A stretch of DNA of 64,000 bases from Actinocorallia longicatena (GTDB lineage Bacteria > Actinomycetota > Actinomycetes > Streptosporangiales > Streptosporangiaceae), in contig NZ_BAAAUV010000021.1 in NCBI RefSeq assembly GCF_039534125.1, forward strand, positions 1-64,000, read 5' to 3'. The notes beneath the pieces were generated by a model that had not been told where the DNA came from, ran no database searches, and worked only from the letters and a program-made list of their open reading frames with translations. This document shows, piece after piece, positions 31,865-39,471 of the stretch; within the stretch, counting starts at the first letter, position 1, and each line of letters starts with the position of its first letter. The translations under genes and the position numbers were made by a program.

Positions 31865-33187
31865 CTAGCGGGCGCGGATCTTGTCGAACGGGCCGGTGAT
31901 GGCGAAGGTGACGCCCGGCGACTGGCGGTTGGCGAACAGCGTCCTGCGGTCCTCGGAGTAGATGACCCCGGTGAACTCGCTGTCGTTGAAGGCGTTGCGG
32001 GCCATCGGGAACGACTTGGCGTAGCGGGTGGTGCCGACGAGGTACTGCTCGCCGTCGCCGTCCTCGGCGAGCATCACGCCGCCGCCGTAGGGCGAGACCG
32101 TGATGTTGTCCGGGGAGTCGTACTTGCCGCCCGGCTTGAAGATGAACTCCAGCGACAGCGTGTTGGCCTTGGGGTCGTACTTCCAGACCTGGCCGGCGTG
32201 GTTGCCTGCCGCGCCGCTCGAGGTCCGGGAGTAGGAGGCGACGAAGTAGGCCTTCTTGCTGTCGAACCAGGCGCCCTCGAGCTTCTGCGAGCGGGTCACC
32301 TGGCCGGTGAGCGCGAACTGCTTGCGCACCGAGACGGTCGTGGCCTCGGGGTCGGGCACGTCGACCCACTCGATGCCGGTCAGGACGGTGCCCGGCACCT
32401 GGACCGACGACAGGTCGTCGACGCCGGGGACGCGCATCGCCTGGAGCTTCCCGCCGTCCTGGTAGCAGTGGTAGCCGCCGCGGTTGTTGTTCGGGATGAA
32501 CCGGTAGAACAGGCCGAACGGGCCGGAGGAGTCCTCGGTCAGGTAGGCGATGTGGCTGTGGTTGTCGATGCAGACGGCCTCGTGGGCGAACCGGCCGAGC
32601 GGCTTGATCGGCTCGGGGATGGTCTTGACGCCCAGCGGGTCGACCTCGAACACCCAGCCGTGGGTCTTGGTCTGGCCGGAGATCCCCTCGGTCTCCTCAC
32701 AGGTCAGCCAGGTGCCCCACGGGGTGACGCCGCCCGCGCAGTTCGTGGCGGTGCCCGCGATGCTGACGTACTGCGACACGACGTTGCCGGAGGCGTCGAC
32801 GTCGACCGTCGAGGTGCCGCCGAAGGCCTTCGGGTCGTAGGTCAGGTTGGCCGCCGCGACGGCCTTCGTGCCGCTGGTGCCCAGCTCGTGGTTGCGGACG
32901 AGCCGCGAGCCGCCCGGGGTGCTGCCGGGGAACAGGCCGGTGCCGTCGTGCGCGCCGGGGACGACCCCGCCGGCCGGGCCGAGCGAGGAGCCCTCGGCCG
33001 AGAGGACCTTGTAGGAGAACCCGGCCGGGAGGTCGAGGATCCCCGCGGGGTCGGCGATCAGCGGGCCGTAGCCGTAGGCCTCGCCCTCGTCGGCCCCCGC
33101 CGACGTGGTGAAGAGGGTATCGAGGGTGCCGGCGACGGCGATGGAGGCGACTCCACCGGCCACGAAACCGCGACGGGACACGTCCAT
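31865..33187 (-). CDS. PhoX-family (DUF839) phosphatase, Tat-exported
   Basis: 440 residues. The N-terminus MDVSRRGFVAGGVASIAVAG is a Tat signal (SRRGF) ending in an AGA-type cleavage site near residue 30. The rest follows the PhoX beta-propeller pattern: GLFPGSTPGGSRLVRNHEL, GGVTPWGTWLTCEET, RFAHEAV, SPDNITVSPYGGGVMLAEDG. PhoX enzymes are Ca2+/Fe3+ alkaline phosphatases exported folded through Tat; the gene for TatB is also in this window. The ATG at 33187 has AAGGAG upstream. No PHO box was recognised. Confidence 0.88.
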   Translation of the reverse strand: MDVSRRGFVAGGVASIAVAGTLDTLFTTSAGADEGEAYGYGPLIADPAGILDLPAGFSYKVLSAEGSSLGPAGGVVPGAHDGTGLFPGSTPGGSRLVRNHELGTSGTKAVAAANLTYDPKAFGGTSTVDVDASGNVVSQYVSIAGTATNCAGGVTPWGTWLTCEETEGISGQTKTHGWVFEVDPLGVKTIPEPIKPLGRFAHEAVCIDNHSHIAYLTEDSSGPFGLFYRFIPNNNRGGYHCYQDGGKLQAMRVPGVDDLSSVQVPGTVLTGIEWVDVPDPEATTVSVRKQFALTGQVTRSQKLEGAWFDSKKAYFVASYSRTSSGAAGNHAGQVWKYDPKANTLSLEFIFKPGGKYDSPDNITVSPYGGGVMLAEDGDGEQYLVGTTRYAKSFPMARNAFNDSEFTGVIYSEDRRTLFANRQSPGVTFAITGPFDKIRAR

Positions 33188-33286
33188 GTGAGAGGACTCC
33201 TTGCAAAGAATTGGAACGATCAACGCACAGGTTGTCGGCCTTGGTTGAACGTTCCGTGTCCCGCGGCGGAAACCTGACGGAACTCG

Positions 33287-33874
33287 TCAGGCCTCGAGGA
33301 TCTCCTCCTCGGTGGGCGGGAAGTGGCGCCGTCCGGCCTCCAGGTGGTCGAAGGCCGCCCCGACGTCGGTGGCGTAGGTGACGGCGGCGAGGGCCCTCTC
33401 GCGGTTGAAGCCCTCGTCCAGCAGGTGCGTCATCAGGGTCCTGAGCGGCGCGTAGACCCCGTGCGGGTCGAGGACGACGATGGGCTTGTCGTGCATGCCG
33501 AGGCTCCGCGACGTCCACACCTCCAGGAGCTCCTCCAGGGTGCCGATCCCGCCGGGGAGCACCAGGAACGCCTCAGCCCTCCGGTCCATCTCGGCCTTGC
33601 GGGAGCGCATGTCGGCGGTGAAGACGATCTCGTCGTTCTCCCCGTCGGCCCGCTCCTGGGAGGCGGGCATCCCGGCCGGGACGACGCCGACCGTCCGGGC
33701 TCCCCCGGCCCTGGCCGCGGCGGAGACGGCGCCCATGCAGGAGGCGGTGCCGCCGCCCGTCACCAGGTCGTGGCCCCGGCGGGCGAGCTCGGCCCCCACC
33801 TCGGTCGCCACATCGACGTGCTTCTGGTCGATTCTGGTGCTGGACGCGCAGAAGACCGTGATCGTGAACCCCAT
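33287..33874 (-). CDS. LOG-family (TIGR00730) nucleotide phosphoribohydrolase
   Basis: 195 residues. Rossmann-like start TITVFCASSTRID, DLVTGGGTASCMGAVSAAA, the diagnostic LVLPGGIGTLEELLEVWTSR (PGGxGTxxE) and MRSRKAEM (catalytic Arg) mark the LOG fold, which hydrolyses nucleoside 5'-monophosphates such as cytokinin riboside phosphates. Bacterial members vary in substrate. It is upstream of phoX on the same strand with a 99-base gap. Confidence 0.9.
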   Translation of the reverse strand: MGFTITVFCASSTRIDQKHVDVATEVGAELARRGHDLVTGGGTASCMGAVSAAARAGGARTVGVVPAGMPASQERADGENDEIVFTADMRSRKAEMDRRAEAFLVLPGGIGTLEELLEVWTSRSLGMHDKPIVVLDPHGVYAPLRTLMTHLLDEGFNRERALAAVTYATDVGAAFDHLEAGRRHFPPTEEEILEA

Positions 33875-33946
33875 GCCCCGGTTCTACACCAGGACGGCGG
33901 CCGGGGAGGAGGCATGTTCCATGGTCCGGCGGGCAGGGTTCCGGGC

Positions 33947-34780
33947 ATGACCAACGTCCCTGACATCACGCTGAACAACGGCGTCCGGATTCCCCAGCTC
34001 GGCTTCGGCGTCTACCAGGTGCCGCCCGAGGACACCAAGGAGGCGGTCCTGACCGCCCTGGAGTTCGGGTACCGCCACATCGACACCGCCGAGATGTACG
34101 GCAACGAGCAGGGGGTCGGCGAGGCCGTCCGGGCCTCCGGCGTGCCGCGCGAGGACGTCTTCGTCACCAGCAAGCTGAACAACGGGTTCCACGCTCCCGC
34201 CGACGCCCGCAAGGCCTTCGACCGGACCCTCGCCGATCTCGGCATGGACTATCTCGACCTGTTCCTCATCCACTGGCCGCTGCCGAAAGTCGGCGACTTC
34301 GCCGAGACCTGGAAGGCGCTGGAGGAGATCGCGGCGACGGACCGGGTCCGCGCCATCGGGGTCTCCAACTTCCAGGCCCACCACCTCCAGCGCCTGCTGG
34401 ACGAGACGGGCACGGTGCCGGCGGTCAACCAGATCGAGATCCACCCCTACCTCGTCCAGGACGAGCTGCGCTCCTTCGGCGCCGCCCACGGCATCGCGAC
34501 CGAGGCCTGGTCCCCGATCGCCCAGGGCCGGGTCCTCGGCGACCCGGTCATCACCGCCATCGCCGAGCGCGTCGGCCGCACCCCGGCCCAGGTCACGCTC
34601 CGCTGGCACCTTCAGCGCGGCGACATCGTCTTCCCCAAATCGGTCACCCGTGCCCGCGTCGAGGAGAACTTCGCCCTCTTCGACTTCTCCCTCACCCAGC
34701 CCGACATGGACGCCCTCACCGCACTCAACCGCGATCTCCGCACCGGCCCCGACCCCGACGACTTCAACTGGATCCCCTGA
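33947..34780 (+). CDS. Aldo/keto reductase
   Basis: 277 residues. The AKR tetrad is present: HIDTAEMYGNE (Asp, Tyr), VTSKLNN (Lys) and FLIHWPLP (His); the NADPH site is in VFPKSVTRARVEENF. The start IPQLGFGVYQV is typical of the 2,5-diketo-D-gluconate reductase-like subgroup. It reduces carbonyl compounds with NADPH. It marks the last ordinary gene before the accessory island. Confidence 0.92.
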   Translation: MTNVPDITLNNGVRIPQLGFGVYQVPPEDTKEAVLTALEFGYRHIDTAEMYGNEQGVGEAVRASGVPREDVFVTSKLNNGFHAPADARKAFDRTLADLGMDYLDLFLIHWPLPKVGDFAETWKALEEIAATDRVRAIGVSNFQAHHLQRLLDETGTVPAVNQIEIHPYLVQDELRSFGAAHGIATEAWSPIAQGRVLGDPVITAIAERVGRTPAQVTLRWHLQRGDIVFPKSVTRARVEENFALFDFSLTQPDMDALTALNRDLRTGPDPDDFNWIP

Positions 34781-34819
34781 CGCGAGAACGCCCCGAATCG
34801 GCCGCCTCTTGATCGAAAT

Positions 34820-34836
34820 AATGATTTGGCATCATT
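34820..34836. promoter_or_regulatory. AT-rich inverted repeat upstream of the Crp/Fnr gene
   Basis: AATGAT and ATCATT are separated by 5 bases in an unusually AT-rich stretch (about 34806-34860) about 80 bases before the Crp/Fnr start. It could be an operator or part of the promoter; it does not match the classic CRP box. Confidence 0.35.
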
Positions 34837-34916
34837 CGCCGAATATTCCATCGAATGGCGGACGCAATGCCACACTGCTACCCAACGGGCGCGGCGGGAG
34901 CAAGGCGGACGGGGCA

Positions 34917-35612
34917 TTGGTATACAGGGGCAAATGGCCGGATGGAAGCCTGATGGCGTCGCTGTCGGAGGCGGAGCAGCGGGATTTCCAATCGGCGGGC
35001 ACGAAGGTGCAGTACGAACACGAGGCGGCGCTTCTTCTCGAAGGGGGACGGGAACGGGATCTGTTCATCCTGGTCGACGGCTATGTGAAGGTGACGGCGG
35101 CCGGCCAGGCGGGCGCCGACATCCTGCTGGCCATCAGGGGGCCGGGCGACCTGGTCGGCGAGTTCTCCCTGCTGGACGAGCATCCCCGGACGGCGTCGGT
35201 GTTCGCGGTGGGGGCCGTGGTCGCCGTCAGGATCGGGCAGTCGCGTTTCCACGGGTTCGTCGAGCGGCATCCCGAGGTGTATCGCAAAATCACGAATAGT
35301 GTGCTGGCCAAAATGCGGTCTTCGACCCATTATCGGGTGTCCTCACGGACGCTCGACGCCAAGGCGCGGCTGGCCCAGGTGCTTTTCGATCTCGCCGAGC
35401 GATACGGGGAGTGGAAGCCCGACGGTCTAATGATCATTATGCCGCTGACACAGTTCGAACTGGGCGCGCTGGCGGCCGTCGGCGAATCGACCGCGGAACG
35501 GATTCTGAAGGACTTCCGTGACGCCGGGCTCGTCCGCACGCGTTATCGCCAGGTCCTCGTCAAGGATCTGGCGGCGCTCGGCGCCATCAGCCGCCCGGAA
35601 CATGAGACCTAG
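34917..35612 (+). CDS. Crp/Fnr-family transcriptional regulator
   Basis: 231 residues from a TTG at 34917. A cyclic-nucleotide-binding-like barrel (ALLLEGGRERDLFILVDGYVKV, GPGDLVGEFSLLDEHPRTASV) is joined by a long helix to a winged helix (PLTQFELGALAAVGESTAERILKDFRDAGLVRTR). The N-terminus KWPDGSLMASL aligns with PWPDSSYMGFL of the second Crp/Fnr gene at 53.4 kb, supporting the TTG over the ATG at 34953. Codons are noticeably less GC-rich than in neighbouring genes. It may control the island. Confidence 0.82.
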   Translation: MVYRGKWPDGSLMASLSEAEQRDFQSAGTKVQYEHEAALLLEGGRERDLFILVDGYVKVTAAGQAGADILLAIRGPGDLVGEFSLLDEHPRTASVFAVGAVVAVRIGQSRFHGFVERHPEVYRKITNSVLAKMRSSTHYRVSSRTLDAKARLAQVLFDLAERYGEWKPDGLMIIMPLTQFELGALAAVGESTAERILKDFRDAGLVRTRYRQVLVKDLAALGAISRPEHET

Positions 35613-35696
35613 CTGAACGGGGGCCGTCCGGAGCGGGTCTCCGGGGCGCGGAAACCCCGGAAAGAGGGAGTTCGGCGCCGCCGGGCGGGGGATGGT

Positions 35697-36200
35697 GTGC
35701 CGGTGACAGAACCGGCTCTGGGAATCCGTCGGATGTGCCTCTCGCTCGCCGCGGCGCGGGGGCTCGAGACCATGATGGGCGCGCTCGTGGCGGAGCCCGT
35801 CCTGGACCGTGTGCTCTGGAACGACGACCGGGCCGGCCTGCGGATCGGAGTGCTCGCCCCGGGGATCGACGAGCCGCGGGCCGTGGCGGGACTCGTGCGC
35901 TCGGTCGCCCGGGTGGTGCTGGCGGTCGCGGACGCGCCGGTCCGGCTGGCCCTCCACGAGGGGCTCGTCTCGCTGGCGGGCGGCCAGTGGTGCGGTCCCG
36001 CGATCACCGATGTGGCGGGGCTCGGACGGCATCCGCTCGAGCCCTCCCCCGGCGGCCTGACCGTACTCCTGTCGCACCGGGTCCACGACGATCTCGCCCG
36101 GCTGGGCCGCGGGACGTTCCCGCTGTCGGGATTCCGGCCCGTCGCCTCCGCTCCGGTCCCCGCCCACACCATGACCTGGGATCTCGGCGCCGGATCCTGA
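35697..36200 (+). CDS. Degenerate class III nucleotide-cyclase-fold protein
   Basis: 167 residues, GTG start. The last two-thirds read VRLALHEGLVSLAGGQWCGPAITDVAGLGRHPLE followed by GGLTVLLSHRVHDDL, the pattern of a class III cyclase beta-strand core (canonical RIALHxGxV, then NxAARL). The metal-binding Asp residues and transition-state Asn/Arg are not present, so catalysis is unlikely. Four more genes of this type lie in the island. Convergent with the next cyclase-like gene. Confidence 0.65.
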   Translation: MPVTEPALGIRRMCLSLAAARGLETMMGALVAEPVLDRVLWNDDRAGLRIGVLAPGIDEPRAVAGLVRSVARVVLAVADAPVRLALHEGLVSLAGGQWCGPAITDVAGLGRHPLEPSPGGLTVLLSHRVHDDLARLGRGTFPLSGFRPVASAPVPAHTMTWDLGAGS

Positions 36201-36210
36201 CCGTCCCGGA

Positions 36211-37176
36211 TCAGGGGTGGCCGTGGTCGAGGCCGCCGAAGTCGCCGCCCGGAGGGAACGGGTCGAGGTAGCCGCCGCGGGGGCCGCCGAACCCGTGACC
36301 ACCGGCTTCGTGATCACCTGTTCCCTGATCACCGGTTCCCTGCTCACCTGTTCCGTATTCACCGGTCTCCTGCTCAGCGGCTTCCTGCTCACGGACCTCC
36401 TGGTCGCGGGCCTCGTGGTCGTCGAGCCCACTGCCTCCGCCGGAGATCCCGTCGACGAGGTCCGCCATCCTGTCGACGATCCAGGTCCCGTCGTCCACCG
36501 CGGAGCCGAGCCCGCCTGCCCCCACCACCCCCGCCATGATCATCTTGGCGCGGGCCGAGCCGCCCTTTCCGGAGGTCTCGTAGGCGGGGACGGCGGGGTT
36601 GGCGCCTCCGGGCCGCGAGGCGTGGATCCAGCCGGGCTCGCCCGGGCCTCCGCCCCGCACCGCCCTGACCCAGCCGGAACCGGGTCCCGTGGTCGCCTCC
36701 AGGCCGAGGACGTCCCGGTACAGGTCGTCGGCGATGATCGTCACGAGGTCGCCGCCGGGCACGGCACGGTGCGGCTCGATCGAGTCCAGCAGCAGGCGGG
36801 CCTGGTCGATCGCGCCTCCCGTGAAGGCCGTCCCGTCGAAGCGGACGGCGCCGTGGGCGAACGCCGCCCGGAGCCGGAGCGGCCCGGACGAGCCCGCCGC
36901 CCGGTTCACGGCGCGCAGCGCGTCCCGGGTGCCGGACATGAGGCCGGGAAGGGTCAGGAGCCGGTCGGCGGCGACGGGCAGGACGAGGAGCCGGCCGCCC
37001 GCGCGGCCCTCGAGACCGCACTGGACCGGGTTGATCCCGGCCAGCAGGCAGGCGTGGGTGAGGACCCAGCTCAGCCGTTCCTCGACGCCCGCGGCCGGCG
37101 CGGAGGCGCCGATGACGGGCGGCTCGACGTCGACGGCCCAGACGGTCCGGTGCGCGGCGGGTGACGGGACGGGCAT
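36211..37176 (-). CDS. Cyclase-fold protein with repeat-rich tail
   Basis: 321 residues. Residues ~10-190 are cyclase-like: TVWAVDVEP start, a GGRLLVLPVAA strand, LRAAFAHGAVRFDGTAFTGGAIDQARLLLDS and VTIIADDLYRDVL. A middle Gly-rich segment is followed by a tail of EQE/GTGEQGTGDQ-type repeats and a Gly/Pro-rich end, probably disordered. It is divergent from the GTPase operon with a 142-base gap and may share its regulation. Confidence 0.65.
   Translation of the reverse strand: MPVPSPAAHRTVWAVDVEPPVIGASAPAAGVEERLSWVLTHACLLAGINPVQCGLEGRAGGRLLVLPVAADRLLTLPGLMSGTRDALRAVNRAAGSSGPLRLRAAFAHGAVRFDGTAFTGGAIDQARLLLDSIEPHRAVPGGDLVTIIADDLYRDVLGLEATTGPGSGWVRAVRGGGPGEPGWIHASRPGGANPAVPAYETSGKGGSARAKMIMAGVVGAGGLGSAVDDGTWIVDRMADLVDGISGGGSGLDDHEARDQEVREQEAAEQETGEYGTGEQGTGDQGTGDHEAGGHGFGGPRGGYLDPFPPGGDFGGLDHGHP
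36311..36415. repeat. 15-bp coding tandem repeat
   Basis: Seven imperfect 15-bp units (the first three are TGATCACCTGTTCCC-like) encode EQ/GTG pentapeptides in the tail of the cyclase-fold protein. Divergence increases along the array. Confidence 0.75.
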
Positions 37177-37318
37177 CTTCGGTCTCCAGTCCGTGGGGAT
37201 CTGCTCGCTACCACGGTCTTTTCGCGCGATCCCGGAGATGTCCTCGCAGGAGGGAATCTGCCCTCTTTTCCCTCCTTATTCTCCGGGGCAGCGACGATCG
37301 TCCCCGGAGGGAAGAGCC

Positions 37319-38989
37319 GTGTCCAGCGAGTCGGAACCGGCGTGGGACCGCGGGCTGCCCGCGGCCGACGGCATCATCTCGGCCTGCGAGAGGGCCGCTC
37401 TTTCGGGAGGACCGCCGCTCGCCCCGCTGGCCGCCGCGGTGGCGGCGGCGCGGACGAAGCTCGGCCAGCCGATGCGGCTGGCCGTCGCGGGCCAGATCAA
37501 GCGGGGCAAGTCGACGATCGTGAACGCGCTGCTCGGCGCGGACCTCGCCGCGACGGGCCCGGCGGAGCTGACGTTCACCGTCAACGAGTTCCACGACGCC
37601 CGGACACCGCGGATCATGGTGCACTACCGCAACGGCGACAGCGAGGAGTTCCCGCCGGAGCAGCTCCACGCCCTCACCGTCCGCGACGCCGCCGACGTCG
37701 AGCGGCTGCGCCGGATCCGGCGGGTCGAGTACGGCCTGCCCAATCCGCTGCTCGAGAAGTTCCGGCTCATCGACACCCCCGGCCTGGCCAGCGTCCACGC
37801 CCAGGACTCCGCCAACGCCATGGACGCCCTGGGCATCAGCGGCTTCACCTCCGAGACCGAGCGGGCCGACATCGGCTCGGCGCTGAAGGCGATGGACCGG
37901 ACCGCCGAGGAGGTCGGCACCGACAGCGCGGCCGAGCTCGACGCCGCCGACGCCGTCCTCTACCTGTTCAGCCGCGGCCTGCACGAGCGGGACAGCGCGG
38001 CCCTCACCGACTTCCTCGGCCCGTCGGCGGCGTCGCTGACCCCGCTGAAGGCGTTCGGCGTGCTGAGCAAGTGCGATCAGTACTGGCCGCCGGGCGCGGG
38101 CGGGTCGGGACCGTCCGATCCGATGACCTACGACCCCCTCGCCGAGGGCGCCCGGCTGGCGCAGCGCTGCATGGAGCGCCCGGAGAACCGCCGCCTCTTC
38201 TTCACCCTGGTCCCGGTCTCCGGCCTGGTCGCCCTGGCCGCCCAGACCCTGGGCCCGGAGGAGTTCGGCTGGCTGGAGGAGCTGGCGAGAGCCGACCAGC
38301 GGTGGCTGGCCGACGAGCTCGGGGACGCCGGATACTTCGCGTCCGAGGAGCGGCTCCCCCGGATCCCGCTCGGCCGGGCGGAGCGGTCGGTCCTCATCCG
38401 CAGGCTCGGGCCGTGGGGCGTGCACCTCGCCGCCCGCCATCTGCGCGACGGGCTGGGCGAGGCGGAGGTCCGTGAGCGGCTCGTCCGGGACAGCGGGGTG
38501 GCCCGGCTGCGCGAGCTCGTCGTCGGTCACTTCGGTGCCCGCGCCACGCTGATCAAGCTGGACCACGGGCTGCGCGGGGTCTCCCGGGAGGTCACGCGGT
38601 GCCGTGGCGAGGCGTTCGCGAACGGGGTCGAGGCGCCGGAGCAGGCCGGCCGGGTCGCGGGCCTCGTGCAGTGGCTGCGCGCCCAGGAGCCGGGCTTCGA
38701 CGAGCTGCACGTCCTCGGCGACCACTACAACGGCAGGCTGCGGCTCACCGATGCCGAGGTGGCCGACCTGCTGACCGTCACCGGCGAGTACGGCGGCGGG
38801 ACGGCCGCCCGTCTCGGCCTTCCGGCCGGCGCCTCCCCTGACGACCAGCTGCGCACCGCGCGCGACAAGGCCGGCGCGTGGGCCAGGCGGGAGCGCGATC
38901 CGATGCTGGACCGGCACACCCGCAACGCCGCCGAGGTCCTGCGCCGCGCCTACGAGCTCCTCGCCCATCTCACCGGGGGGAACCGGTGA
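37319..38989 (+). CDS. Dynamin-like GTPase 1
   Basis: 556 residues from a GTG with GGAGG eight bases upstream. G1 GQIKRGKS (58-65), G3 DTPG (152-155) and G4 LSKCD (about 249-253) define a functional GTPase of the dynamin/GTP-binding superfamily, followed by a ~300-residue helical region without an obvious membrane hairpin. First gene of a ten-gene operon; its stop overlaps the GrpE-like start by 4 bp. Probably a nucleotide-driven assembly component of the Hsp70 module that follows. Confidence 0.85.
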   Translation: MSSESEPAWDRGLPAADGIISACERAALSGGPPLAPLAAAVAAARTKLGQPMRLAVAGQIKRGKSTIVNALLGADLAATGPAELTFTVNEFHDARTPRIMVHYRNGDSEEFPPEQLHALTVRDAADVERLRRIRRVEYGLPNPLLEKFRLIDTPGLASVHAQDSANAMDALGISGFTSETERADIGSALKAMDRTAEEVGTDSAAELDAADAVLYLFSRGLHERDSAALTDFLGPSAASLTPLKAFGVLSKCDQYWPPGAGGSGPSDPMTYDPLAEGARLAQRCMERPENRRLFFTLVPVSGLVALAAQTLGPEEFGWLEELARADQRWLADELGDAGYFASEERLPRIPLGRAERSVLIRRLGPWGVHLAARHLRDGLGEAEVRERLVRDSGVARLRELVVGHFGARATLIKLDHGLRGVSREVTRCRGEAFANGVEAPEQAGRVAGLVQWLRAQEPGFDELHVLGDHYNGRLRLTDAEVADLLTVTGEYGGGTAARLGLPAGASPDDQLRTARDKAGAWARRERDPMLDRHTRNAAEVLRRAYELLAHLTGGNR

Positions 38990-39471
38990 CGCGCGTCGGG
39001 GACGCGCTGCTGAGCGGACTCGGCCTGGTGCGGCGCGCCCAGGCCGAGGCCGCTCTCGGCCGGGCCAGGCGCGAGCGGGACGCGGTCGTGGCCGAGCTGG
39101 TGGAGCTGCGGCGCGCACCGAAGATCATCGATCGGCCGGAGCAGCCGCCGGAGGTGGCCATGGAGCTGATCGTCCTCGCCGACCGGCTGGCCGACCTGCC
39201 CGGACGCGACGGCGGCGACCAGGGCGGCGCCCTCCTGCGCTGGCTCGACGGCCGGGTGCGAGCGATGTTCGCGGCCTGCGAGGTCACCACGATCGAGGAG
39301 CGGGGTCCCGTCGATCCGCTCCGGCACCAGGTCGTCGGCGCGCGGGCGGCCGGCCCCGGCGACCCGCTGGAGCACGTCGCCGAGACCGTGCGGCCCGGCT
39401 ACCTCTGGCGCGACGTGCTGCTGCGGCCGCAGCAGGTGGTCGCCTTCGTCGAGGAGGAGGACGCACCGTGA
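38986..39471 (+). CDS. GrpE-like nucleotide exchange factor
   Basis: 161 residues. The N-terminal coiled coil (RAQAEAALGRARRERDAVVAELVELRR) and the C-terminal beta domain (IEERGPVDPLRHQVVG, AETVRPGYLWRDVLLRPQQVVAF) match GrpE, whose end typically reads V..GY...RVLRPA.V.V. It is divergent from housekeeping GrpE. Lying between GTPases and just before two Hsp70-fold genes, it is probably the dedicated exchange factor for them. Overlaps both neighbours by 4 bp. Confidence 0.8.
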   Translation: MTRVGDALLSGLGLVRRAQAEAALGRARRERDAVVAELVELRRAPKIIDRPEQPPEVAMELIVLADRLADLPGRDGGDQGGALLRWLDGRVRAMFAACEVTTIEERGPVDPLRHQVVGARAAGPGDPLEHVAETVRPGYLWRDVLLRPQQVVAFVEEEDAP

